Shown in pieces: positions 44,401 to 52,900 of a stretch of 64,000 nt of DNA. The notes below the pieces were generated by a model. The model was not told the DNA's origin. It ran no database searches and was given only the letters and a program-made list of their open reading frames with translations. The DNA comes from Tritrichomonas musculus (taxonomy: Eukaryota > Parabasalia > Tritrichomonadida > Tritrichomonadidae), in assembly GCA_039105265.1 (NCBI GenBank), contig JAPFFF010000012.1, positions 744,001 to 808,000 on the forward strand. Direction: 5' to 3'. The position numbers and the translations under genes are program-made. Position 1 is the first letter of the stretch. Each line of letters begins with the position of its first letter.

Positions 44401-47400
44401 AAGAAGCACCCCGTCCTACTATGAGTTCTGATAAGGATTCTGAAATTAGTATTGAAGTTTGTATTTCCACCATACTTCGCACGGCTCCTGCTCGTTGTTG
44501 GCCTCCTTTCACAAATGATGACTGCTGTTTCATCTGCAACGAAGCTTTTGAGTCTAACACTAGTTTTCTCATGCATGTACAAAATATGCATCCAAATCTC
44601 GTTTATTTTGTGTCAGATCAGCTTTTATGCTGCTTAAGATACTTGACGGACACACCCATTGAATGTATCCTTGTTAACGCTGATGGTTCGTCTGAAGTTT
44701 TCAAACGTTCAAATTGTATATGCAGAGTTCCAGGGTGCACTTTTATTGCCGACACATATGAAGACTTGCTCAGTCACATGGCGCGCAGAAAAGATAGAAA
44801 CCACTTTTTGTATAAAGTTATGTGTAACAAATATGGTCCTTTCTACGGTTCCATCAAAGCGTTCGTGAGTATTTGCAATCGCTTACCCTGTCTTTTCGAA
44901 CTCCTCAAAGGAAGCGAAGTTAATAATTACAGATGCAAAAAATGCGGCAAAATCTTAACATCATCGGTCAAAGCAGTTGAGTCACACTTTTCTAAATCAC
45001 ATCGCAATCTATGTAATAATTCTTTGATTGATAAAATTGCATCAGTGAGGATCTCTTTTTCAACTGCTCCCCTGCTTTCTAACTCACTTGAAGATGCATC
45101 AGTGAAGAAAAACCGTATTAAACATTTAGTTGATGATTTGAGAAAAAATATTACTTTAGATGAAGGCACGAAGCTGATTGATGATGCATGTTCCAGAATA
45201 TTATATGATAATCACGACAACTCTGATGTCCCTGCTACATCTTTCCATTCTTATAATATTGTTCCTTCGAAAATTGTGTCCAATAAAAACAGTTCCCAAC
45301 ATCCTACAATTTCGACTCCTATCAATTCAAATATCATTTCAGTGCTTTCAGACAGTGAAGAAGATGTTAGTATCAAAGATGATCATCAAGATAGTTTCCC
45401 TAAGAATGCTGAACTTACTCAATCCGATGGATCTAATTCTGATTTCTCTCATAATGTAGATAATGTTCTTAATCCTGATGTTCACCATAGCAGTCAGTTT
45501 TCCCTATCAGCATCAGAAGTCTCCAATATCGATGTTCTTAGCAATGATATATCTGACTTCACTACTTCTTCCAAGACCAATGCCTGTGAGGTCTGTGTTG
45601 TAAACAGTGAAGAACATAGTGAAGGCGAGTTATCCTTAGCGTTACAGTTTCCTGAGGTTAATCTAAATGGTAATTGTTATAACTCACCAAAGTTGCATTC
45701 ATCACTGAATCATCCTTCATCTTGCATTCGTCATTCTCAATCAAACATTTCTTGTTCTAATTGGAACCTCCATCCTTCACTCTTTGATTCTGCATCGAAT
45801 AGATTCGGCCTCACAGATCCTTTTCCATCTGCCCCTATGCAGAATCTTCAGAATCAACACCAGTGCAATTCTCTCCAGAATTCTTTTTTTAATTCTCAAA
45901 GTCAATCTTCTGAATCTTTCTCAACCTTAAACGCTTATAATTCAGACAGTCCTAGTTCTAATGTTTTGCATAGCAGTTCTAATGCTCCTGACATACCTCC
46001 TGTCATTAGCCCAGACTTCAACGTTGTTAATCCCCCATCAAACAACAGTTCATTATTGAATCAACCTACTCCTAATATTTTATCTCGCTGGGGTTCTAGA
46101 TCCTCGCGTAACGGCGGAACGTGTCGTAACAAACGTGCAAATATTAATGATGACTCCCGTTATCCTCTAAATATTTCTCTGGACGTACCTGATTCTACAT
46201 CAGTAACTGATAATATCGAGTCTTCGCAAAGGCATATCATCTCTCAAGGCCTGAAATGGTATAATGAATCTTTAAACCGAAAATTTGTACATCTTCCTAA
46301 GCTTGATAGAGAGAAGAGGAAGTTGGTTTCAAATGGCCTCAAAGAACTTTTTGAAGGAGAACTCATTCCTTTATTAAGCTACTATGATCCTGATAAATTT
46401 GAAAATCTGGACCAAGATGTTGCTTGGAAGCTATTCGAAGGCGCATTTGAAGAGTCCATCCATCGTATTAGACTGCATATCGCTACCAAATTAAACATTG
46501 ACGTGGATAGAATTTACTCAAATAAAATGAAGAAACGTTGGTCTAACAAAATTCAGGAAGAACTAGCTGACATTCAGATGAACTCAAGATACTTAAACAA
46601 ATTAGCTTCTGATATTGAAAAACTTAATTCGATTGATAAACTTAATGAAGAGGTAGAATTTGAGAAAGCTCAACGCAGAATATTGAAATATTTATCATTC
46701 ATTAGCAACGATGACAGAACCAGAATTTTTGGCACAAACGACTCCTTAACAATCTTAGATGAACTTAGTTACCAAGGTAATAAAGCTAGAGAATGCGGCG
46801 AGTGGCTTCAAACAACCATTGGCGAACTCATCAAAAAAGAAATGTCACTCAAAGCATCGCAGCGGCAATCTAATAAAATTCGAGAATGTTACTCTGAGAA
46901 CCCTCGAAAAACTCTGAATAATTTTATATTGAATAAAGTTCAACCTCAATGCTTAATTGATGAATCTTCACTTCACGACTTCTTTGCCCGGACTTTCCGG
47001 AAAAATGATGAAGAATTCATCCCGGATGATGATGGAATTTTTGCCATCTCTAACTGTTTTGATGACCATGACAAAGAATTATTTATGAATCTTATTACTA
47101 ACGAAGAATCCTTCAAAGAAGTCATTTCGAGCCGTAAATATGATTCAGCTGCGGGACCTGATGGTATCGACTATAGTGTGTTCAAACTTTTACCAAACAT
47201 TTCTGCTAAGTTCTTTTGTCTTATCTCAAAAGTTATTGTTAAAAAAGGAAGAGTACCTCATGGTTGGAAAAAGTCTATAATGAGACTTCTCTACAAGAAA
47301 GGTGACATTAATTGCCCCAGTAATTGGAGACCTATTTCAATATCTAATAGTATCTACAGAATTTTTAGCTGTGTTTGGGCCAAATCTATTAACAAAGCTC

Positions 47401-49775
47401 ATCTAAATCTTCATATTTTTTCTAACGTTCAAAGAGGATTCATTGAAGCCGTAAATGGCTGCAGTGACAATGCCATGATCATTTCTGAGCTATTCTATGA
47501 CGCCATGCGAAACCACCGAAACATCTTTGTTACTGCATTAGACTTTAAAAACGCTTTCGGTTCAGTTTCGCATGACATGATCATTGACTGCCTGAAGAAG
47601 AAAGGATTTCCTTCAGAATTTATTCATATTATAAAAAATGTTTATACCGGGTCTACAACCAGTATTATTACTAATAACTTTGTGTCAGAGGAGATTGACA
47701 TCAAGAAAGGCACTAAGCAAGGTTGTCCTGTTTCTCCGCTGTTATTTAACCTTTGCTTAGAGCCTCTCTTCAATGCAATCTCCTCGGTTAACCGCGATCA
47801 TGGTTATTGGGTCAATTCTTCAAGAGGCGAAGCAAGATTTAACATACTGGCTTACGCTGATGACATTTTGTTGATCTCGGAAACAGAAGTCGGTATGTCG
47901 AACATGCTCAGAACTTGTGAACTATTTTGCCGTTACTCAAAAATGGAACTTGCACCTTCAAAATCTTGTTCTTTTGCGTACATTCTTAGAGACAACTTGA
48001 GATGTGGATTAACTAGGAGCTTTATGGTTAACAACGAACCTATACCTTACGTTGGTTTGGACGAATCTGTCAGATATCTGGGTGTCCCTGTCGCTGTCAG
48101 AAAATTAACCAAATTAAAATCATCCAGTGATTACCTTATGAAGTTCACTGAGAAAGCATTAAAAGTCTTTAATTCCGATCTCCTTATCACTCAAAAAGTG
48201 CATGCCATAAAGACTTTTCTTATTCCATCGCTGGATTTCGTGCTTAGTAATGGTCAGATGAAAATCAAACATATTGATAAGCTCGATAGCTTCATTAGTG
48301 CATCTATTAACAAACTCGTTGGCGGTAATGTACCTCTATCTGTTAAGCATGGGTCATGGAAAGATGGTGGTTTATCAGTCCCATCTTTAAGAGAAAAATG
48401 CGAAACGTGCAGAGTCAAGTCTCTGCTTCGGCTTATTACGCACAAAGATTGCGAGATCAGATCTCTTGCCTTCTCGGCTATCGAAGGTGAAAAGCACAAA
48501 AGGAATGTCTGCACAGAACCAAATCCCAATCTTCAATCTTTTCTAGATTGGAAAGATGATTCACTTAACAATGAACACTCAGGTACCAATTCTATTGTGC
48601 AACGGGCAAGAGTTTCTTTTAAAAATCTTGACTTAACTATTAAAGAGATCGGATGTGATGAACTCAATGATTCCGACACCGAAGACAATGATACATCTGC
48701 CACTATTTCCAATTCTCATTCAATGTTTGAACTGAAGGACTTGGTTCTTAACAAATCTATCAAATTTGACAAGAGCAAAAATTTGTCACTTTTCCTTACT
48801 TCCCGGAGGAGAGAAAGATGGAAAGAGAGAATGCACAAAAACACATTTCATCTTCACGGCTTGTATTCTTTCAGCGAAAATCCACTTTCAAACTTTTATT
48901 TAATGAGGCAATTCAACCCAGTATGCAATACATTATTCAAATTCGCTATCAAATGTAGAACAAATCTACTCGGAACCCCGGAAGTTAATGAGTTGTACAA
49001 TAACCTCCCTCATGCACATTGCTCAGCGTGTCTCAATCATGGTAGATCTTCAATTCAAAGTCTCAAACATATCCTCAATGGTTGTGTCACGAAATTTAAA
49101 CTATACACTGAGAGGCACAATAGACTACAATCTATTCTCTTGGATTATGTCCGGAAGTTACCAGGAGTCGAAGAAATATTCTGCGATCATACTATCCATT
49201 TTACTGACTTGCCAGATGATCTACGCTTGTTAAGACCTGACATTGTGGCATGGCATGATCAAAGGAAGAAATGTTCCATTTTGGAAATCAGTGTTCCTTA
49301 TTCTCACAATCGGTGGGGGGAAGATTCTCTCAAAGCAGTTTATGAACACAAAAAGGAAAAGTATCAACGATTAGTCGAATTTCTAAGGAACAATGGTATC
49401 AATGTTCAGTTTTATACTATCGTTGTTTCCTCATTTGGAGCAGTTTTTAAAGATTCAATTGCTGATATTAACAGACTTATTCCTACTCGTTCTATTGGTA
49501 AAAATCTAATAAAGAGATTGTCTGTTAACGCTTTGTGGGGTTCGTTGAAGATTTGGAACCTTTTCTCTAAAGAACCTCTACCTGAGCATATATCATCTGA
49601 TCCTGATGACGAAGATACTCGTATTGACGAGGTTCCCACCAATGACGATGATGACGATAATAACTCATTCAATGTTACATCACTTGATGATGGAGATTTT
49701 GATTCGAATGAGCTGCAATTCAATGATGATCACACTCTGAATGTTCCTAATGTTATTTCAGCTAATCCTCCTTGA
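35421..49775 (+). CDS. LINE polyprotein, copy 2 (4784 aa, 163 internal repeats)
   Basis: Same domain order as copy 1. The N-terminal 590 residues match, and the 12-residue array runs from residue 591 to about 2549. Everything after it is shifted by 1536 residues: zinc fingers from about 2679, the RT YADD near 4145, the CCHC knuckle near 4534 and the endonuclease Asp/Glu near 4607 and 4622. At 4784 aa it is exceptionally large for a LINE protein, and roughly 40% of it is the repeat array. A unit variant reading NLHP instead of NQHP occurs several times here and not in copy 1. Whether the protein works as one chain or is processed cannot be told from sequence. Confidence 0.92.
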   Translation: MTDSYSTHCDDPVNTIISTPTQNFSPNSNFNIENHIIPSFQPQNPVLRQKISPLSHNNFPNNFNNDIFSNTNYRFIPQFYTNIDGISPNKSSYAIFNPSNNSISHFDYLKFSFKYVAYQNLPFLSKIENNAAIDPDLTDDDDSDFISSYSSNTLLDYDDEPEDNSQNNFSIFNELHNLIDYSNPTHNNSVQCPLPESNSTNILVDSSSSLNISPVPECNNPVSQIPERPNQDSQFLERYNPVTQFPERIIPDSRFPENNNPDSQIPERIIPDSRFPERNNPESQIPEIIPQKSSHSEFKTPETQSQDYSSKCHKDIFSNTNYFTKPLHFTKNENLPSNKRSFTIYNPSDNKTSHIDYITFSFMPDPYENLPFSSKVEKGIAVDPDLPDEDDLKSKSCISSNSYSDYDDEPEEYSENNFSLFRELHTIIDSQPDSQQLSLQSTSKTQPHNLQIHNFTTSEDEIILQYISSHPSPNWNEVSSLISNKSPKACKSRYVNFLGPGSPSQSWSQFEDDLLLNYYWRLGPRWSTISGLLKCHNAFSIRSHCLSLLIKSRFIDKAPTNFLELENLRIHHLSVIEQSQNSSNQDILQSHLNDSNQVNQHPHLNDSVQVNQHPHLNDSVQVNQHPQRSDSVQVNQHPQRSDSTRVNQHPHLNDSVQVNQHPHLNDSVQVNQHPHLNDSVQVNQHPQRSDSTRVNQHPHLNDSVQVNQHPQRSDSVQVNQHPQRSDSTRVNQHPHLNDSVQVNQHPQRSDSVQVNQHPHLNDSVQVNQHPHLNDSVQVNQHPHLNDSVQVNQHPHLNDSVQVNQHPQRSDSTRVNQHPQRSDSVQVNQHPHLNDSVQVNQHPHLNDSVQVNQHPHLNDSVQVNQHPHLNDSVQVNQHPHLNDSVQVNQHPHLNDSVQVNQHPHLNDSVQVNQHPHLNDSVQVNQHPQRSDSTRVNQHPHLNDSVQVNQHPQRSDSVQVNQHPQRSDSVQVNQHPHLNDSVQVNQHPQRSDSVQVNQHPHLNDSVQVNLHPQRSDSTRVNQHPHLNDSVQVNQHPQRSDSTRVNQHPQRSDSTRVNQHPHLNDSVQVNQHPQRSDSVQVNQHPHLNDSVQVNQHPQRSDSVQVNQHPQRSDSTRVNQHPQRSDSTRVNQHPHLNDSVQVNQHPQRSDSVQVNQHPHLNDSVQVNQHPQRSDSVQVNQHPHLNDSVQVNLHPQRSDSTRVNQHPHLNDSVQVNQHPQRSDSVQVNQHPQRSDSTRVNQHPQRSDSTRVNQHPHLNDSVQVNQHPQRSDSTRVNQHPHLNDSVQVNQHPHLNDSVQVNQHPQRSDSTRVNQHPQRSDSTRVNQHPHLNDSNQVNQHPQRSDSVQVNQHPHLNDSVQVNQHPQRSDSVQVNQHPQRSDSTRVNQHPQRSDSTRVNQHPHLNDSVQVNQHPQRSDSVQVNQHPHLNDSVQVNQHPQRSDSVQVNQHPHLNDSVQVNLHPQRSDSTRVNQHPHLNDSVQVNQHPQRSDSTRVNQHPHLNDSVQVNQHPQRSDSVQVNQHPHLNDSVQVNQHPQRSDSVQVNQHPQRSDSTRVNQHPQRSDSTRVNQHPQRSDSVQVNQHPHLNDSVQVNLHPQRSDSTRVNQHPHLNDSVQVNQHPQRSDSVQVNQHPHLNDSVQVNQHPQRSDSVQVNQHPQRSDSTRVNQHPQRSDSTRVNQHPHLNDSVQVNQHPQRSDSVQVNQHPHLNDSVQVNQHPQRSDSVQVNQHPQRSDSTRVNQHPQRSDSTRVNQHPHLNDSVQVNQHPQRSDSVQVNQHPHLNDSVQVNQHPQRSDSVQVNQHPHLNDSVQVNQHPQRSDSVQVNQHPHLNDSVQVNQHPQRSDSTRVNQHPHLNDSVQVNQHPHLNDSVQVNQHPQRSDSVQVNQHPQRSDSVQVNQHPHLNDSVQVNLHPQRSDSTRVNQHPHLNDSVQVNQHPQRSDSVQVNQHPQRSDSIRVNQHPQRSDSTRVNQHPHLNDSVQVNQHPQRSDSVQVNQHPHLNDSVQVNQHPQRSDSVQVNQHPHLNDSVQVNQHPQRSDSVQVNQHPHLNDSVQVNQHPQRSDSVQVNQHPHLNDSVQVNQHPQRSDSVQVNQHPHLNDSVQVNQHPQRSDSVQVNQHPHLNDSVQVNQHPQRSDSVQVNQHPHLNDSVQVNQHPQRSDSVQVNQHPHLNDSVQVNQHPQRSDSVQVNQHPHLNDSVQVNQHPHLNDSVQVNLHPQRSDSTRVNQHPHLNDSVQVNQHPHLNDSVQVNQHPQRSDSVQVNQHPHLNDSVQVNQHPQRSDSVQVNQHPHLNDSVQVNQHPQCSNSVQVNQHPQRSDSVRMNQHPHLNDSVLVNQHPHLNDSVLVNQHPHLNDSVQVNQHPQRSDSTRVNQHPHLNDSVQVNQHPQCSNSVQVNQHPQRSDSTRVNQHPHLNDSVLVNQHPHLNDSVQVNQHPQRSDSTRVNQHPHLNDSVLVNQHPHLNDSVLVNQHPHLNDSVQVNQHPQRSDSTRVNQHPHLNDSVQVNQHPQCSNSVQVNQHPQRSDSVRMNQHPHLNDSVQVDQHPHLNDSNQVNQHPQRSDSIRENQQPQLNIPSPDSVSNQEFHRPQRNVINHMIQQNRFSPQTQPSLPLRPPLPQRSLRWPISINSSISNDDFSSSELLSFKNELFQILSLPNLSDCKNALINLHRPSLPDIRSSFGIDSNICLLLASDVPFPKPMAFACYVKDCNFIASSEGMLRKHLKQSHKVDVSVNRDELINTISYMAFKEVKTIFSFEDGSERATDRRLLFCHNPGCGYATDRDSRIKLHRTRMHKNFCDSLNVLGLFWGSLKSWINDANRFPSIGEFLGQGEMWSCKICDFISSSSLNVRDHISSVHRDLSTRDKENSMVPIFLKYSFGESLTDEIRPLSSASVNDDSNILVSNSSPENSQPSNEVDSIQTIQSPHANIDDFNQYHNDNHSFFDSDNQLMQPLIVDLSYISETPSILPENSTDLHEINEVFNIETLSNCKANDEIFSNYLSLAFESEDDQLKDLLANLQEAPRPTMSSDKDSEISIEVCISTILRTAPARCWPPFTNDDCCFICNEAFESNTSFLMHVQNMHPNLVYFVSDQLLCCLRYLTDTPIECILVNADGSSEVFKRSNCICRVPGCTFIADTYEDLLSHMARRKDRNHFLYKVMCNKYGPFYGSIKAFVSICNRLPCLFELLKGSEVNNYRCKKCGKILTSSVKAVESHFSKSHRNLCNNSLIDKIASVRISFSTAPLLSNSLEDASVKKNRIKHLVDDLRKNITLDEGTKLIDDACSRILYDNHDNSDVPATSFHSYNIVPSKIVSNKNSSQHPTISTPINSNIISVLSDSEEDVSIKDDHQDSFPKNAELTQSDGSNSDFSHNVDNVLNPDVHHSSQFSLSASEVSNIDVLSNDISDFTTSSKTNACEVCVVNSEEHSEGELSLALQFPEVNLNGNCYNSPKLHSSLNHPSSCIRHSQSNISCSNWNLHPSLFDSASNRFGLTDPFPSAPMQNLQNQHQCNSLQNSFFNSQSQSSESFSTLNAYNSDSPSSNVLHSSSNAPDIPPVISPDFNVVNPPSNNSSLLNQPTPNILSRWGSRSSRNGGTCRNKRANINDDSRYPLNISLDVPDSTSVTDNIESSQRHIISQGLKWYNESLNRKFVHLPKLDREKRKLVSNGLKELFEGELIPLLSYYDPDKFENLDQDVAWKLFEGAFEESIHRIRLHIATKLNIDVDRIYSNKMKKRWSNKIQEELADIQMNSRYLNKLASDIEKLNSIDKLNEEVEFEKAQRRILKYLSFISNDDRTRIFGTNDSLTILDELSYQGNKARECGEWLQTTIGELIKKEMSLKASQRQSNKIRECYSENPRKTLNNFILNKVQPQCLIDESSLHDFFARTFRKNDEEFIPDDDGIFAISNCFDDHDKELFMNLITNEESFKEVISSRKYDSAAGPDGIDYSVFKLLPNISAKFFCLISKVIVKKGRVPHGWKKSIMRLLYKKGDINCPSNWRPISISNSIYRIFSCVWAKSINKAHLNLHIFSNVQRGFIEAVNGCSDNAMIISELFYDAMRNHRNIFVTALDFKNAFGSVSHDMIIDCLKKKGFPSEFIHIIKNVYTGSTTSIITNNFVSEEIDIKKGTKQGCPVSPLLFNLCLEPLFNAISSVNRDHGYWVNSSRGEARFNILAYADDILLISETEVGMSNMLRTCELFCRYSKMELAPSKSCSFAYILRDNLRCGLTRSFMVNNEPIPYVGLDESVRYLGVPVAVRKLTKLKSSSDYLMKFTEKALKVFNSDLLITQKVHAIKTFLIPSLDFVLSNGQMKIKHIDKLDSFISASINKLVGGNVPLSVKHGSWKDGGLSVPSLREKCETCRVKSLLRLITHKDCEIRSLAFSAIEGEKHKRNVCTEPNPNLQSFLDWKDDSLNNEHSGTNSIVQRARVSFKNLDLTIKEIGCDELNDSDTEDNDTSATISNSHSMFELKDLVLNKSIKFDKSKNLSLFLTSRRRERWKERMHKNTFHLHGLYSFSENPLSNFYLMRQFNPVCNTLFKFAIKCRTNLLGTPEVNELYNNLPHAHCSACLNHGRSSIQSLKHILNGCVTKFKLYTERHNRLQSILLDYVRKLPGVEEIFCDHTIHFTDLPDDLRLLRPDIVAWHDQRKKCSILEISVPYSHNRWGEDSLKAVYEHKKEKYQRLVEFLRNNGINVQFYTIVVSSFGAVFKDSIADINRLIPTRSIGKNLIKRLSVNALWGSLKIWNLFSKEPLPEHISSDPDDEDTRIDEVPTNDDDDDNNSFNVTSLDDGDFDSNELQFNDDHTLNVPNVISANPP
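37191..43067 (+). repeat. 36-bp coding minisatellite in LINE-2, about 163 units
   Basis: 5877 bp of in-frame 36-bp units. The first 13 units and the last units match those of LINE-1, while the middle is expanded by multi-unit blocks, for example recurring runs that include the NLHP variant. Stable edges with a variable middle point to expansion by unequal exchange or replication slippage inside the array. Confidence 0.97.
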
Positions 49776-49944
49776 TTTCCATCTTGACTCATGCGTATTT
49801 CTTTGACCTCATTTTTCACTCTGTTGTTCAATTTGTTCACACTCATTCTTATTTCTTTTTATTACACTCTTATTTTGATTAACTTTTACGTTATTCTATT
49901 TCTTAATTTACTCTAATGCATTAAAGTTATTTTAATAAACAGTC

Positions 49945-49964
49945 AGTCCGCGAAGTCCCAAATT
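49945..49964 (+). repeat. Target-site copy between LINE-2 and LINE-3
   Basis: Exact 20-bp copy of the tRNA-Phe 3' end, again at a LINE/LINE head-to-tail junction. Confidence 0.95.
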
Positions 49965-49994
49965 ATTTTTTCTTTTTTGTTTTGAGCCTTCTAA

Positions 49995-52900
49995 ATGACA
50001 GATTCGTATTCTACGCATTGTGACGATCCCGTTAATACCATTATTTCTACCCCTACCCAAAATTTTTCTCCAAATTCTAATTTTAATATAGAAAACCATA
50101 TTATACCTTCATTTCAACCTCAAAATCCTGTTTTACGTCAAAAAATATCCCCACTTTCCCATAACAATTTCCCTAATAATTTTAATAACGATATATTTTC
50201 AAATACTAATTACCGCTTTATTCCTCAATTTTATACGAATATAGACGGAATATCACCTAACAAAAGCTCCTATGCTATTTTTAACCCTTCCAATAACTCA
50301 ATCTCTCATTTTGATTATCTTAAATTCTCGTTTAAATATGTTGCTTATCAAAACCTTCCCTTTCTGTCGAAAATTGAAAACAATGCTGCTATTGACCCAG
50401 ATCTTACAGATGATGATGACAGTGATTTTATTTCCTCTTATTCTTCTAATACACTTTTGGACTACGATGACGAACCTGAAGACAATTCTCAAAACAATTT
50501 TTCAATTTTCAATGAACTCCATAATTTAATAGACTATTCTAATCCAACTCACAACAATTCTGTACAGTGCCCTTTACCAGAGTCCAATTCAACAAACATT
50601 CTCGTAGATTCTTCTTCCTCATTAAACATTTCCCCGGTTCCGGAATGTAATAACCCGGTTTCTCAAATTCCTGAACGCCCTAACCAGGATTCTCAATTTC
50701 TGGAACGCTATAACCCGGTTACTCAGTTTCCAGAACGTATTATTCCGGATTCTCGATTTCCAGAAAACAATAACCCGGATTCCCAAATTCCAGAACGTAT
50801 TATTCCGGATTCTCGATTTCCGGAACGCAATAACCCGGAATCTCAAATTCCTGAAATCATTCCTCAGAAATCCTCTCATTCAGAATTCAAAACTCCGGAA
50901 ACTCAATCTCAGGACTATTCTTCCAAATGTCATAAAGATATATTTTCTAATACTAATTATTTTACAAAACCTCTTCACTTTACCAAAAATGAGAATTTAC
51001 CCTCTAACAAACGTTCTTTCACCATTTACAATCCATCCGACAACAAAACCTCTCATATTGACTATATCACCTTTTCTTTCATGCCTGATCCTTATGAAAA
51101 CCTCCCCTTTTCATCGAAAGTCGAAAAAGGTATTGCTGTAGATCCCGATTTGCCCGACGAAGATGATTTAAAATCAAAGTCATGTATTTCATCTAATTCT
51201 TATTCAGACTATGATGATGAACCAGAGGAATACTCAGAGAATAATTTCTCCTTATTCAGAGAACTCCATACTATAATAGATTCACAGCCTGACTCTCAAC
51301 AGCTAAGTTTGCAATCTACGAGTAAAACCCAGCCACATAATTTACAGATCCATAATTTTACTACTTCAGAAGATGAAATTATCCTTCAATATATATCTTC
51401 TCACCCCTCCCCTAACTGGAATGAAGTTTCCAGCCTGATTAGCAACAAATCCCCAAAAGCATGCAAATCAAGATATGTCAATTTTTTAGGTCCTGGATCG
51501 CCTTCACAATCTTGGTCGCAGTTTGAAGACGATCTTCTTCTCAATTATTACTGGCGCCTCGGTCCCAGGTGGTCGACTATTTCTGGCCTTTTAAAGTGCC
51601 ACAACGCCTTTTCTATTCGTTCCCATTGTTTATCTCTTCTTATTAAGTCCAGATTCATTGATAAAGCGCCAACCAATTTCCTCGAATTGGAGAATCTGAG
51701 GATTCACCATCTCTCTGTTATTGAACAATCTCAAAATAGTTCTAATCAAGATATTCTGCAATCTCATCTTAATGATTCTAACCAAGTGAATCAACATCCT
51801 CATCTTAATGATTCAGTCCAAGTGAATCAACATCCTCATCTTAATGACTCAGTCCAAGTGAATCAACATCCTCAACGAAGTGATTCAGTCCAAGTGAATC
51901 AACATCCTCAACGAAGTGATTCTACCAGAGTGAATCAACATCCTCATCTTAATGACTCAGTCCAAGTGAATCAACATCCTCATCTTAATGATTCAGTCCA
52001 AGTGAATCAACATCCTCATCTTAATGATTCAGTCCAAGTGAATCAACATCCTCAACGAAGTGATTCTACCAGAGTGAATCAACATCCTCATCTTAATGAC
52101 TCAGTCCAAGTGAATCAACATCCTCAACGAAGTGATTCAGTCCAAGTGAATCAACATCCTCAACGAAGTGACTCAGTCCAAGTGAATCAACATCCTCATC
52201 TTAATGACTCAGTCCAAGTGAATCAACATCCTCAACGAAGTGATTCAGTCCAAGTGAATCAACATCCTCATCTTAATGACTCAGTCCAAGTGAATCTACA
52301 TCCTCAACGAAGTGATTCTACCAGAGTGAATCAACATCCTCATCTTAATGATTCAGTCCAAGTGAATCAACATCCTCAACGAAGTGATTCTACCAGAGTG
52401 AATCAACATCCTCAACGAAGTGATTCTACCAGAGTGAATCAACATCCTCATCTTAATGACTCAGTCCAAGTGAATCAACATCCTCAACGAAGTGACTCAG
52501 TCCAAGTGAATCAACATCCTCATCTTAATGATTCAGTCCAAGTGAATCAACATCCTCAACGAAGTGATTCAGTCCAAGTGAATCAACATCCTCAACGAAG
52601 TGATTCTACCAGAGTGAATCAACATCCTCAACGAAGTGATTCTACCAGAGTGAATCAACATCCTCATCTTAATGACTCAGTCCAAGTGAATCAACATCCT
52701 CAACGAAGTGACTCAGTCCAAGTGAATCAACATCCTCATCTTAATGACTCAGTCCAAGTGAATCAACATCCTCAACGAAGTGATTCAGTCCAAGTGAATC
52801 AACATCCTCATCTTAATGACTCAGTCCAAGTGAATCTACATCCTCAACGAAGTGATTCTACCAGAGTGAATCAACATCCTCATCTTAATGATTCAGTCCA

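Larger units (their letters stand above)
35391..49944 (+). mobile_element. R2-like tRNA-Phe-targeted LINE, copy 2 (complete)
   Basis: 14,554-bp copy with the same leader, frame and 3' end as LINE-1. The length difference of 4608 bp is exactly 128 extra 36-bp repeat units. Outside the repeat array I noticed one silent difference from LINE-1 (C at 33674, T at 48248, a Ser codon); a full alignment was not possible. The near identity means very recent duplication or active homogenisation. It looks whole. Confidence 0.95.

Noticed and set aside
25405-49964. Long terminal repeats of an LTR retroelement, because identical kilobase segments flank each other
   Set aside because: The repeated segments are whole elements, each with its own ORF, and the only shared flank is a 20-bp target site. 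The RT, CCHC knuckle and C-terminal PD-(D/E)XK endonuclease are of R2 type, and there is no integrase, protease or primer-binding site.
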